A stretch of 64,000 nucleotides of DNA from Saccharomyces uvarum (lineage: Eukaryota > Ascomycota > Saccharomycetes > Saccharomycetales > Saccharomycetaceae). Positions 8,736 through 18,781 of this stretch are shown here, piece after piece; positions within the stretch are counted from its first letter, which is position 1, and each line of letters begins with the position of its first letter. The translations under genes and the position numbers were made by a program. Below the pieces are notes generated by a model that saw nothing but the letters and a program-made list of their open reading frames with translations, did no database searches and was not told where the DNA came from. The stretch covers positions 744,001 to 808,000 of the forward strand of contig OX365935.1 in assembly GCA_947243795.1 (NCBI GenBank), given 5' to 3'.

Positions 8736-10823
8736 TCAAGCAAGCTTTTCAGGGACTATAATTCCATCGCATTCCTCCAAAATTTGCACGTCTTTAGGGT
8801 TTGGACGGAATCCTTCATTACTACTTAAATCTTGCAAAAATTGGTTAACAAAGCTTATATCGTTATCCCCCAGCTGCTTAGAATTGCGTGCAAAGGTTGC
8901 CAAGTTGAATAGAATTTTCGAAACAGCCCGGTTCGACACCCTGATCCTCGAATCCTTGGCCAGAGCGTAGTACTTTTCAATAGAAGAAATGTACTCACTC
9001 TGTTTGGTTTTGAACAGTTTATCACAGAATCCTAACAGTAAGGCATTCAGTGGTATATTATCCACGTTTCTTTTTCTGGTCTTTTGATATGTTATGAAGT
9101 CGTCGTATAAGCGTTCTGCCTCAGTAACCGAACCACCAGCCTTATCGAACTCTGCAGAAATAAAATCGGCATAGTTTCTAGCGTTCAAACGAACCCCCAA
9201 CTGTTTGTAAAATTGACGGATTGGATCAATAGTAGGGCACGCAGAAATAAAAACCTTTGTAATCCTTTCCATTTTCTCATAATCTGTTGGTTTTATGGAA
9301 ATACTTTGTAAAAAATTAAACTCTGGACGCATATCCTCTGCTTGATATTTATAGTTGGCATACATCTTAATGCTCAAAGTTTCCAAAGTAGGGGACAATG
9401 CACCATTAGCTGGATAATTTTTGTAGTAAAATGTGTTGAATTGCTCCTCGCTTACTTTTTCATCGTCCAACATAAGCAAGAGAACTTTATTTAACAGCTT
9501 TGTAGTTTTAATCGTCTCTCCTAATTCCGCTTTGACTTGTTCATACTTTAACGGCGAGGTTTGACATAGGGCTAAAAGAAACGCTTCCTTCACTATTGGA
9601 TCTTTCTTAAACTTTTCAGGAAGTTCTTCTTCCCAAAATGCCTTCAAGTGATTAAAATTACCCGAGTCACATAAAGCATTAACCAGCGACGCATAAGATG
9701 TATTCTTGATGTCGTCTCCTGGCTTAATAATACTATTCCAAACGGCTAGAATCCTGTCCAATTTCTCTTTATTGGAGTTGGCTCTTAAGCGCCCTACAGA
9801 TATCAACAAACGATCCTGTAGGGAGGAATTATTTGGGAAGGTTTTACTATATTGATTGTAAATACTCACTACCTGGTCAGGCTTTTGCAAATCAATAAAC
9901 TTATCCATAAACTGGGATATGACCCTAATATCTTTTTTACCTTCAAGTTTATCATATTCAGTATAGAGGTCTCTTAGATCCATCCATCTAGGGGCGTTTT
10001 CGATTTGGTTTAAGAAATGATCTGTATCCTGTACTGTATATTGATAATATATATCATTCAGGGTTTTCATAGCCAGGTCCTTTCCTTCAAGGAAACTGCA
10101 TTCTGTGTTTAACATTCTCTTTACCATGTTAAAGGGCAAAGTCTGACCCATTTTGTCATCGATTTGTAAAATCTTGTACAAAATCTTAATATCCACGGTA
10201 TTTCCTGGTAGGGATAAATACGCAATGGTGGTGATGGCTATGTTTTGTGTATGTGCGTGAGAGGAGCTATGTTGGAGTAAGATCGTAGAGTTCTCTGATA
10301 TAGTTTCCAAATATTTTACCCAAAGAGCAATGACGTCCTGTGGAGATGCATTGAATAACAGGTACCTTAAAACAATGGTGAAATGTTGTGAACGTGCCAA
10401 TTTGTATTGGCACAGTGTATTCAAAACTTGGTAAGGATCTATGGCCATGTCCTTGTTTTTATGGCTTAATTCCTGTAAAAGGTCCGACGAGAAGTTAGCC
10501 AATAAGTGCGATCTTTCCATGACTGAGGGATTCCGTAATTTTTGCTTTAAAAGTTCAATTTTGTCTTTGAAGTCACGAAAAACTTCATTAATATCTGAAC
10601 CTGGAGCCTTCAACTCACTTTTCAAATCTGCTGCGACATTTTGGACCCTCTCAAATGGTGAAACGTATTTTTCCTTGCTTTCCTTGCTTTCTGAGAGTTC
10701 GTCTTTAGTTCTATCTAATTGAACATTATTCTGCTGCAATATTAAAGCTGAGAAGGAGATACACCTTCGTGAAACAACCGCCCTTGAATGGCTAAAAGTA
10801 CTTAAAGCATTACGGGAAAGCAT
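8736..10823 (-). CDS. MSC6: MSC6, mitochondrial PPR-type protein
   Basis: 695 codons from the ATG at 10821-10823 (S. cerevisiae 692). The name comes from a screen for altered meiotic recombination between sister chromatids. The protein is mitochondrial and was later linked to mitochondrial translation through genetic interaction with the GatFAB amidotransferase subunit HER2. The first 30 residues are rich in Ser, Arg and hydrophobic residues with no acidic residue, a classic presequence. The body consists of repeated helical pairs of the PPR/TPR kind (for example near residues 330-470), without a catalytic motif. Name by synteny, length and presequence. Confidence 0.88.
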   Translation of the reverse strand: MLSRNALSTFSHSRAVVSRRCISFSALILQQNNVQLDRTKDELSESKESKEKYVSPFERVQNVAADLKSELKAPGSDINEVFRDFKDKIELLKQKLRNPSVMERSHLLANFSSDLLQELSHKNKDMAIDPYQVLNTLCQYKLARSQHFTIVLRYLLFNASPQDVIALWVKYLETISENSTILLQHSSSHAHTQNIAITTIAYLSLPGNTVDIKILYKILQIDDKMGQTLPFNMVKRMLNTECSFLEGKDLAMKTLNDIYYQYTVQDTDHFLNQIENAPRWMDLRDLYTEYDKLEGKKDIRVISQFMDKFIDLQKPDQVVSIYNQYSKTFPNNSSLQDRLLISVGRLRANSNKEKLDRILAVWNSIIKPGDDIKNTSYASLVNALCDSGNFNHLKAFWEEELPEKFKKDPIVKEAFLLALCQTSPLKYEQVKAELGETIKTTKLLNKVLLLMLDDEKVSEEQFNTFYYKNYPANGALSPTLETLSIKMYANYKYQAEDMRPEFNFLQSISIKPTDYEKMERITKVFISACPTIDPIRQFYKQLGVRLNARNYADFISAEFDKAGGSVTEAERLYDDFITYQKTRKRNVDNIPLNALLLGFCDKLFKTKQSEYISSIEKYYALAKDSRIRVSNRAVSKILFNLATFARNSKQLGDNDISFVNQFLQDLSSNEGFRPNPKDVQILEECDGIIVPEKLA

Positions 10824-12759
10824 TTTATCCCTAAAGAAGACTCTGGTGTCACTTTTTGTTGAAGAGACTTTACCGATATTTACAAGGCAAGTCCTCTTTC
10901 CTTATTCAATAATTCAGATGCGTAACTTATTAAACCTTTCCAGTGTCACATCTCATGTCGTATGTAATGATAACAATCAGTATCTTACCCTTCCTTCGAA
11001 TTTCTTTGGTGGATAATAAATGGCCTCTCGCTTCGTAACCAAAATCGGAGAAAAAGCTTCAGATTTCGGTGTTCATTTCACTCCCCCTATCAGTTCTTTT
11101 ATTGTCACATAGTAAAACTCTCTGAGAACCTGGCGACAGACCAGCGAAATCTTATTGCTGGCCTAGTACTCCACATGTTTACCAGTTGTTAGTGTGACAG
11201 CTCAATATCTCTCTTTTTATCATTCCTAAACGATCCTCTCAAACGTTTATTTTAGTTCATTCCCACTGTAAAAATCTTGAAGCCTTGGCGGCTAAATACT
11301 CTCGTCGTTTTTCATGCGCTTCCCCAAAAATTATGCAGAACGTCAAACACCGACTGCCGACCGGCGTTTTATTCGTTCGGGACTGTTTATGCTTTATTTA
11401 ACGTGAGGTGTACGGATTACCGGCGGCAGTGGACGAAACGCAGGCTGCAAATGAAATTTTTTTCACTGTTTCTCGAAGGGCACAAGAGTATATATATTCA
11501 AGAACATCTCGTTTTTGGAGTTTTTCTCCTATCGTCTGCATCAGAGTATTCAATCAATATTGTTAGCGTCTAATGGCATTAAAAAAAGTTCATGGACTAC
11601 CAATGTTTAGAAACACAGGAGACCACATTAGCTCCCGCTATTACATATCAATGTAAGGCAAATAAGGTTCCCTTTCCAAGCACACAGCCGCAGACAATGG
11701 TTCAAAAAGTGATGCATTGCCCCGATCATCAGTACTGATAGCTTTCTAAGAGTGTCATTGTGTTGTTTCGAAGACATGCTAATGAACACATTTACACCAA
11801 GCTCGCCCTCCAATATATACACCCCGACCTTTCATCTCATCGCCACCCGTTGTGGGTGCAAGGGTTTTGGTTTTTTTTTTACAAAATATTTTGCAGTTTC
11901 CGATTTTCCAATAAATACCCGACGCAAAAAAAGCAAAAATTATATTGCCCGATGAAAGTTTTGACAAAAATTTTCCGAAAAACCTTGCGATGAGTAGTCA
12001 AAAAACATTTTCTTTTCCTTTTCTTGCACTCTTTCGACCGGATTCATTAATTATATTTCATAAATTTTTTTCTCGCACACTCTTTTCACATGCTTTTCCC
12101 TTCTTTCTCTTTGCTTGGTTTGATTTAATTTTTAACGTACGACTTCTTATATTCAACTTCTAGCTCTATTATTGATCGTTCCTTTTCAGCTCCCCTTTTT
12201 TATCGATTAACGTTCTTGGTAATTTTTTTCTCCGAATAAGCAAAAAGAAAAAGTCATTGATTGACTATTTGATTAAAATAACAGAAATTATAACTTCCAT
12301 TATATTGAAAGCTTTAAAATAATAGCATATCCTTTTTCCCCCTATTATTTTATTTTTTCCTTTACATTGGAATATATTGAGTTTTAATTCTCTTTAATCG
12401 CTTTTATTTTGTTTTCTGTTTATCATTTATTTTCCTGTTTTCTACTGCCCTTTTTCTTAGATATTTCCCTTTTTTTCCCTTTTTTAATCACTTCTGTGTC
12501 AGTAAGCTGAATTATATAAAGAAACAATAGTAGAGACAAAACCGGAATAATAAAAAATAACCAGGCATAAATTAATCAATCAACCACTACAGAAATATTG
12601 GGAGGTTTTAACTAATTTTTTCCAACGCATTTCTAAATCCATAAACAAATTTTTTTTTTACCTACTTCCTTTTGCTTTGCTACAATTCAAGAAAATAGGA
12701 CTGGATAATACCAAAAAAAAATAGAAAATCATATAAAAAATATTTTAAAATTTCCTATT
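10824..12759. other. Long MSC6-GDS1 intergenic region (1.9 kb)
   Basis: A long non-coding stretch in an otherwise dense block. It is divergent, so it carries both promoters. TATA-like TATATATA lies near 11489-11498 and another TATATA near 11813. From about 11860 to 12755 the + strand is dominated by T-rich and then A-rich runs, typical of a long AT-rich leader or nucleosome-free region in front of GDS1. A 13-codon frame starts at 11952 and could be an upstream frame if transcription begins that far up. I found no tRNA, snoRNA boxes that I trust, or repeat. Confidence 0.4.
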
Positions 12760-14355
12760 ATGGCTTTGGCAAATTCCAGACCTTTACAAATAACAACCCT
12801 GGAGAATGAAATTCTTCATAACTCGAATTCTCCGGTTTTCCAATTGAGTTCGATGGGATTTACCACTCGAGCCGACACTATATCGAATCCGGGTACGGAT
12901 CTTGTTGGTAACCAGCCGAGTATGAATTTCGATGATAATAGTTTATCTGGTTCTTCATTTTCGTCCTCCTCTTCTCAGGAGACTAAGACTTCCAAGTCTA
13001 AAAAGGATTCTGCTGTTCCCAAAAAAGACAATCCGTTGTTGGAAATTTCTAAATTAATACCTGTTACTGGTGAGAGGCCAAAACCCGAAAATAGAGACTC
13101 TCCTCTCGATGATGACGTTCTTCATGCGGTGTTTGTAATATTATGGGAAATGGACCCCAATCAACAAGGTATGACTGTTAAACAATTGTGCGATTTACTT
13201 TTACAAAAACATCCGGATATGTCAAATTTATCAACCAAGTTGTCAAACTTGATATCAGCAAAACTGAATGCCTATGTCAAGAAAATTGAAAAAGGTGAAA
13301 AGACGTTAATATATGCTTTATCAAGAGAGTGGTCGAATTCTTCCCCTAGAAGAATGCTTTATATATACAGAGGGATATTATCGCCTGATTATAAGGAGCA
13401 CGCACAGGCTGTCACAATGCAGCTTAAACAGCAGCTAGAAAAGTCGGGCGACTCAAGCGACTCGAGCTCAAATGGCAAGAAAAAAAAGGATTCTAACAGC
13501 AACCAATTAGCTAGCAACGATAATTATTCAGGATCAATGACGGATATGAAAAATCTGTCTTCCAGCAGTTCCTTCTCAAAGAATTTGAATGTCGGAAATT
13601 TGGCCTTTTCACTAAGTCCAGAATTCAACATTCCTTATTCTACTTCACCAGTCTCACTAAATCTATCACCAGCGATAAGTAATAGCCAACAACAATTGCA
13701 AACACCTTTGGCACCTACATCAGCACCAAAGAGTAAGAACAGTAATAAAAAAAGGAATAGTCCAGACGAGGGTGCTAGTGACTCAATGGCGGAATCAAAA
13801 TCAAAGAAGAGCAAACCTTCAAAGGCAAGCAAACAAACAAAATCTCAGTCATCATCCGCTTTATCTACACCAAAAAAGGTATCATCCTCTACATCACTGT
13901 CTGCTTTTGTAAGTTCCAAGAACATTTCTCCAGAATCTTCAGTGACTCAAAATGCATCATCAAGTACTTATGTCACTGCTGCTGCTGCTGCACCAAGACT
14001 ATCTAAACTATTACCAAAAAATGGATTCAAGAAAAATTCGCGCAGTTCCTTAGAACTCGCTGCTATTCATAAAGTAATATCCACACAAACTCCAATCGAA
14101 AGTTCCTCAGAGGGTTCTGTGTATGATAGTAGTAGCAATTCACCGCTTAGTATTACTACTGCATGTTCTTCCACTGAATCGTTGTCAGACTTCAGCTCTA
14201 GCCGCGATAATGAAACAGAATCGAACCCGAGTTCTCAAGAACCACGAAACGAAGTTACGAATTGGATGAAGATTGTAAGAAATGGATTCTTAACTCATGA
14301 TATCGAATCTCCAGAATCAATCACATTAGATGACCTAGAAAATATATTCAATTGA
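12760..14355 (+). CDS. GDS1: GDS1, serine-rich nuclear-type protein needed on glycerol
   Basis: 531 codons from the ATG at 12760 (S. cerevisiae 522). Gds1 was found as a gene needed for growth on glycerol, and its molecular role is poorly defined. The only compact region is residues about 115-215 (VLHAVFVILWEMDPNQQG, then a basic helix and SREWSNSSPRRMLYIYRGIL), which reads like a winged-helix fold. Flanking regions are long Ser/Asn/Lys-rich stretches. There is a basic cluster with KSKKSKPSK near 347-356 that could be a nuclear signal, and a five-alanine run at about 408-412. A nuclear DNA- or chromatin-associated role is my inference. The T- and A-rich 900-base upstream tract suggests a long 5' leader. 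Confidence 0.9.
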   Translation: MALANSRPLQITTLENEILHNSNSPVFQLSSMGFTTRADTISNPGTDLVGNQPSMNFDDNSLSGSSFSSSSSQETKTSKSKKDSAVPKKDNPLLEISKLIPVTGERPKPENRDSPLDDDVLHAVFVILWEMDPNQQGMTVKQLCDLLLQKHPDMSNLSTKLSNLISAKLNAYVKKIEKGEKTLIYALSREWSNSSPRRMLYIYRGILSPDYKEHAQAVTMQLKQQLEKSGDSSDSSSNGKKKKDSNSNQLASNDNYSGSMTDMKNLSSSSSFSKNLNVGNLAFSLSPEFNIPYSTSPVSLNLSPAISNSQQQLQTPLAPTSAPKSKNSNKKRNSPDEGASDSMAESKSKKSKPSKASKQTKSQSSSALSTPKKVSSSTSLSAFVSSKNISPESSVTQNASSSTYVTAAAAAPRLSKLLPKNGFKKNSRSSLELAAIHKVISTQTPIESSSEGSVYDSSSNSPLSITTACSSTESLSDFSSSRDNETESNPSSQEPRNEVTNWMKIVRNGFLTHDIESPESITLDDLENIFN

Positions 14356-14844
14356 TTTTTGTCTCCTTTTACAAACAGCTTAACGCCTACTTTACTCTTT
14401 TTATTGTTGTTTATTGTTCTATTAATAGTATCTGTTTCTTTCACTCGAACGATTCTTTAACTAGTTCGAACTTTCACTACAATATTTAAATAAATAAATG
14501 ACCACAAATAAATAAATAAAAACAAATGAACAATCAAAGGTATAATAACGCATCATTGATTAGCTACATATTCGTCTCGGTTATTTCGGAGCTATTTAGT
14601 TTGGCATTTTATTTACCCCACAGCTAATTTATCCGAAATTTGCGGAAGGCTCTTTTTCCGTCATCGCGATTTGCATGACTTACAGAAAAGAGAAAGGCTA
14701 AATGAAAAATCCAGATTTTTCAATAAACTATGTAGTTATTTTTACTCAATTATACTATTTTTCACTAGTCCCTATTTATTGAGGTTTAAGAAAGAAAAGT
14801 GAGTTTAACCAGCAAGAGGGGAAGCCGTGCCAGAAAAGAAAATA
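14356..14844. other. GDS1-CIR2 intergenic
   Basis: About 490 bases in tandem orientation, holding the GDS1 3' region (AT-rich, with AAATAAATAAATAAA-like repeats near 14490-14522) and the CIR2 promoter. No element that I can name with confidence. Confidence 0.4.
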
Positions 14845-16740
14845 ATGATTAGGTCCAGCAACAGGAATTTGGTTAGAGGCATGCAAATGGCAACTTTGCC
14901 AAAGCCTAGTAATTTGACCGTACAGACTGCTTTGACAAGAAGGTTTAGCCTGACGTCCAAGGTTCTAAACAAGGTAGGTCTTACTGAAGAAGAAAGGGAG
15001 CTACTTAATAAGCCAAGAGCCCGGGACTACGTGGATGTTTGTGTTGTTGGAGGAGGGCCTGCGGGGCTAGCTACAGCAATAAAATTGAAACAATTGGACA
15101 ACGCTTCAGGAACAGGTCAGCTGCGTGTCATTGTTCTTGAAAAATCCAGTGTACTGGGCGGGCAAACTGTTTCTGGTGCCATATTGGAACCGGGGGTATG
15201 GAAGGAACTATTCCCTGATGAAAAATCTGATATAGGCATTCCATTGCCGAAGGAGTTGGCTACCTTGGTGACCAAAGAACATCTGAAATTTTTGAAAGGG
15301 AACTGGGCTGTAAGTGTTCCCGAACCATCACAAATGGTCAATATGGGCCGTAACTATATTGTCTCGTTGAACCAAGTGGTGGGATATTTGGGGGAGAAGG
15401 CTGAAGAGTTGGGAGTTGAAGTCTACCCCGGAATAGCTGTTTCAGATCTGATGTATGATCAAAACAACGCAGTGAAAGGTGTCATTACCAAGGATGCTGG
15501 GATATCAAAATCTGGCAAGCCCAAGGAGACCTTTGAACGTGGGATGGAGTTCTGGGCAAGACAAACTGTATTAGCGGAAGGATGTCATGGTTCCCTGACG
15601 AAGAATGCGCTCAAAAAATTTGATTTAAGGAAAGGTAGACAACACCAAACGTATGGATTAGGTATCAAAGAAGTTTGGGAGGTCAAACCAGAAAATTTCA
15701 CGAAAGGGTTCGCCGCCCACACTATGGGGTATCCGTTATCTAACGACATTTATGGTGGTGGTTTCCAGTACCATTTTGGTGACGGGCTCGTCACCGTGGG
15801 TCTTGTTGTGGGGTTGGATTACAAGAACCCCTACGTTTCGCCGTACAAAGAATTTCAGAAAATGAAGCATCATCCATACTATTCCAAAGTTCTAGAGGGC
15901 GGTAAGTGTATATCATATGCAGCAAGAGCTTTGAATGAAGGTGGGTTGCAATCTGTACCCAAATTGAACTTTCCTGGTGGTGTTTTGGTGGGAGCTAGCG
16001 CCGGTTTTATGAATGTACCCAAGATCAAGGGAACCCATAATGCTATGAAGAGTGGGTTGCTTGCCGCTGAAAAAATCTTTGAATCTATTAAGGAACTGCC
16101 TGTGTTAGAAGAAATTGAAGACGAAGATGTCAAGACAGAAATGTTCACCAAAGAGCCAGTTATCAATTTGGAGACATACGAAGACGCATTTAAACAATCA
16201 TCTATTTATAAGGAACTATACGAAGTGCGTAATATAAGGCCATCCTTCAGTGGTCGATTTGGAGGATATGGAGGTATGATTTACTCCGGTATTGATTCTT
16301 TGCTTCTAAAAGGCAAAGTTCCTTGGACACTCAAGTTTGATGAGAAAAACGACGGGGAGATTCTAGAACCCGCCGCCAATTACAAACCCATAGAATACCC
16401 TAAACCGGATGGCGTAATATCTTTTGATATCTTGACATCTGTCTCCAGAACAGGAACTTACCATGATGACAATGAACCATGCCACTTGAGGGTTCCTGAA
16501 CAAGATATGGTGAAATATGCCGAGAGAAGCTTTCCTGTTTGGAAAGGCGTCGAATCAAGATTTTGCCCGGCAGGAGTTTACGAGTTTGTGAAGGATGAAA
16601 AGTCTCCCGTGGGTACGAGACTCCAAATTAACTCCCAAAATTGTATCCATTGTAAGACTTGCGATATCAAAGCACCAAGGCAAGATATTACATGGAAGGT
16701 CCCCGAAGGTGGAGACGGACCAAAGTATACTCTGACTTAA
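14845..16740 (+). CDS. CIR2: CIR2, electron transfer flavoprotein-ubiquinone oxidoreductase
   Basis: 631 codons from the ATG at 14845, exactly the S. cerevisiae length; six more codons upstream are open but begin with GTG. This is the ETF:ubiquinone oxidoreductase family of the mitochondrial inner membrane, passing electrons from electron transfer flavoprotein to ubiquinone. In yeast it supports respiratory growth together with the ETF subunits Aim45 and Cir1. The N-terminus is basic and Ser/Thr-rich (presequence). The FAD-binding VGGGPAG motif spans residues about 68-74. Four cysteines of the 4Fe-4S cluster are visible: C574 (FCPAG), C600, C603 and C606 (CIHCKTC). All key residues are intact. 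It converges with SNX3. Confidence 0.96.
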   Translation: MIRSSNRNLVRGMQMATLPKPSNLTVQTALTRRFSLTSKVLNKVGLTEEERELLNKPRARDYVDVCVVGGGPAGLATAIKLKQLDNASGTGQLRVIVLEKSSVLGGQTVSGAILEPGVWKELFPDEKSDIGIPLPKELATLVTKEHLKFLKGNWAVSVPEPSQMVNMGRNYIVSLNQVVGYLGEKAEELGVEVYPGIAVSDLMYDQNNAVKGVITKDAGISKSGKPKETFERGMEFWARQTVLAEGCHGSLTKNALKKFDLRKGRQHQTYGLGIKEVWEVKPENFTKGFAAHTMGYPLSNDIYGGGFQYHFGDGLVTVGLVVGLDYKNPYVSPYKEFQKMKHHPYYSKVLEGGKCISYAARALNEGGLQSVPKLNFPGGVLVGASAGFMNVPKIKGTHNAMKSGLLAAEKIFESIKELPVLEEIEDEDVKTEMFTKEPVINLETYEDAFKQSSIYKELYEVRNIRPSFSGRFGGYGGMIYSGIDSLLLKGKVPWTLKFDEKNDGEILEPAANYKPIEYPKPDGVISFDILTSVSRTGTYHDDNEPCHLRVPEQDMVKYAERSFPVWKGVESRFCPAGVYEFVKDEKSPVGTRLQINSQNCIHCKTCDIKAPRQDITWKVPEGGDGPKYTLT

Positions 16741-16809
16741 TCTTGGGACTCATTATTTATTTTGTTTTTATTTATTCTATATTATTTAATCATGTAAAAA
16801 GAATGCCTT

Positions 16810-17298
16810 TTAGCCGACAAATTTTTCAGCTTCAATAAACCTCACAAGGGCTTTAGAGCCAGATTGCAATAGGGGGTGCCCCGCTACCGATTGCATCCAA
16901 GTATTCAAACCTTGTCTTCTCTCTTCAATGACTTCGTTACTAAATCTATTACTCAAGAGAATCTTCCCTGGTAGATGGGGCACCATCACCTTTGGATGAT
17001 TGAGCATCGAAATTTCCTTGATCAAGCATTTGCGGAAAAATTCAAAGTCAGAGTATCGTCTCCTCACTTTGGACACCCTCTTATGGAAACTTGGCAAGTT
17101 TGTACGGCATATTATTTCATAATCTGTAAACATTCCTTTCGAATCCATCCCATTTGGTATGTGAGTCTTAGGGTTATGCACCTCAATCTCCAAGAAGTTT
17201 TCAGGCTCAGCGTATATTTCGCTGAAGCTAGGTTCTCCATGACCCCTTGATAATAAAGATTGTTCTGTAGACCCAAAAGATTTGAATTCTCTTGGCAT
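16810..17298 (-). CDS. SNX3: SNX3 (GRD19), PX-domain sorting nexin
   Basis: 162 codons from the ATG at 17296-17298, the exact length of the S. cerevisiae protein, which begins MPREFKSFGS as here. Snx3 binds PtdIns3P on endosomes and works with retromer to return cargo such as Kex2 and the Fet3-Ftr1 iron transporter to the Golgi or plasma membrane. Nearly the whole protein is one PX domain. The PtdIns3P-contact region RRRYSDFEFFRKCL lies at about residues 78-91, and the proline stretch VPHLPGK at about 106-112. An in-frame ATG 14 codons upstream (17338-17340) could give a 176-residue form, but the family start is the inner one. Divergent from HAP5. Confidence 0.95.
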   Translation of the reverse strand: MPREFKSFGSTEQSLLSRGHGEPSFSEIYAEPENFLEIEVHNPKTHIPNGMDSKGMFTDYEIICRTNLPSFHKRVSKVRRRYSDFEFFRKCLIKEISMLNHPKVMVPHLPGKILLSNRFSNEVIEERRQGLNTWMQSVAGHPLLQSGSKALVRFIEAEKFVG

Positions 17299-17754
17299 TG
17301 TTTGCATAAATGTGTCTCCCTGCTCAGCTCTTCTTGTCATTCACTTCCATCCTCAACCAAGACCTGTCTTAATCGTGCATTTGGATTCACCATAACGTTA
17401 CTATCGTTCCGTACGTCACGACGATTAAAGCCATATCTATCCGATAAGTCACCTATACAACACAGCGTTTGTCATAGCTCAGCCCTTTAATGACACTGCA
17501 GTCTTGTGTTCACATCTACTCTAGCGACCAAGTGTTCCACAAGGCGCTTACGTGAAGTTTTGGAAGTCTTACTTTCATTCTTGTCTACCTCTACGTAAAT
17601 CAGTGTGGGGCGGGTCCCTTAAGATTGCTTCCGGAGATTAACTTTACTTGGCTGTTATATACCGCGTGGGGAAAGAAGAAGAAGAAGGAGAAGGGGGGAC
17701 AAGAGATAGCGTAAGAGGGGATACTGATTAGCACACCACGATTCTGCTTGCACA
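17299..17754. promoter_or_regulatory. SNX3-HAP5 divergent promoter region
   Basis: 456 bases. A TATA-like TTATATACCGCG lies at 17653-17664, about 95 bases before the HAP5 ATG, followed by a purine-rich GAAGAAGAAGAAGG run at 17673-17689. No other recognisable site. Confidence 0.5.
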
Positions 17755-18471
17755 ATGACCGACAGAAACTTTTCTCCACAGCAGGGCCAGGTGCCTCGAG
17801 GTTCGATTCCGGAAGGATTCAACGCCAATACGATGATTGCAAGGGGGGGTATAAATATACCAAGAAAACAACAACAACAACAACAACAAAAGGAAGAGGA
17901 GAGTACAGGGCTGCCTGTTTCTGAGGAGGAATTCCAGATGGTACAGGAGCTGCAGGCCATCCAAGCGGGTCATGACCAAATAAATCTACCGCCAAGCGGT
18001 CGAGGGTCTCTCGAGGGCAATGATAATGGCGATAGCGATGGCGCAGAGGGCGATGTAGACGACGACGATGAGGAGTACGATGTGTTTAGAAACGTTGGCC
18101 AAGGGTTGGTAGGCCACTACAGGGAGATAATGATACGTTACTGGCAAGAATTGATTAACGAAATTGAGTCCACCAATGAGCCTGGCTCCGAGCACCAAGA
18201 CGACTTCAAGTCGCATTCGCTGCCCTTTGCAAGGATCCGAAAAGTCATGAAGACGGACGAGGACGTTAAGATGATTAGTGCGGAGGCCCCTATCATCTTT
18301 GCCAAAGCGTGCGAGATATTCATCACAGAATTGACCATGAGGGCTTGGTGTGTGGCAGAAAGAAACAAAAGGCGCACTTTACAAAAGGCAGACATCGCAG
18401 AGGCGCTGCAAAAGAGTGATATGTTTGACTTTCTCATCGACGTGGTTCCCAGAAGACCACTTCCTCAGTGA
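17755..18471 (+). CDS. HAP5: HAP5, NF-YC-type subunit of the CCAAT-binding complex
   Basis: 238 codons from the ATG at 17755 (S. cerevisiae 242). Hap5 pairs with Hap3 through a histone fold and, with Hap2, binds CCAAT boxes. Hap4 then joins as the activator, switching on respiratory genes when glucose is low. The histone-fold core runs from about residue 155 to 232 ([20 protein letters not shown], then [10 protein letters not shown] and [12 protein letters not shown]). Residues 111-140 contain the segment that in S. cerevisiae contacts Hap4. The N-terminal part has a seven-glutamine run at 39-45 encoded by CAA repeats and an acidic stretch (DDDDEE) near 102-107. The few missing residues probably reflect a shorter glutamine run. 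Confidence 0.96.
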   Translation: MTDRNFSPQQGQVPRGSIPEGFNANTMIARGGINIPRKQQQQQQQKEEESTGLPVSEEEFQMVQELQAIQAGHDQINLPPSGRGSLEGNDNGDSDGAEGDVDDDDEEYDVFRNVGQGLVGHYREIMIRYWQELINEIESTNEPGSEHQDDFKSHSLPFARIRKVMKTDEDVKMISAEAPIIFAKACEIFITELTMRAWCVAERNKRRTLQKADIAEALQKSDMFDFLIDVVPRRPLPQ

Positions 18472-18781
18472 AGATTCTTGGTTTATACAGCTGCCATTGA
18501 CCGTGCACCACAGCGAAGTTTCTGTTGGAAAAAGAAAAAACGCAAATTTTTTTCATTATTTTTTTTCCAGAATATATTTGGTAGCGAATTGGCGATGAGA
18601 TATCGAAAGTCGAGTACTAGTTATATTCAATTTACTACAGACTACAATACGTTGTGCTCACTCAGTGTTGTAATTACACTGATACATCGTCCTTTGGGCA
18701 AGCTAGATCACTGTATATACCTATAAATATTGTTTTCACAAAGAAAGAACTGTTCATAAAGAAATTGTCAATCAAGAAACC
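18472..18781. other. HAP5-VTS1 intergenic
   Basis: 310 bases in tandem orientation: the HAP5 3' end and the VTS1 promoter. TATA-like TATATACCTATAAATA at 18713-18728 lies 55-70 bases before the VTS1 ATG. Nothing else recognised. Confidence 0.4.

Noticed and set aside
17797-17811. B-box-like GGTTCGATTCC, suggesting a tRNA gene
   Set aside because: It lies in the HAP5 coding region, encodes conserved residues and has no A box or cloverleaf around it.
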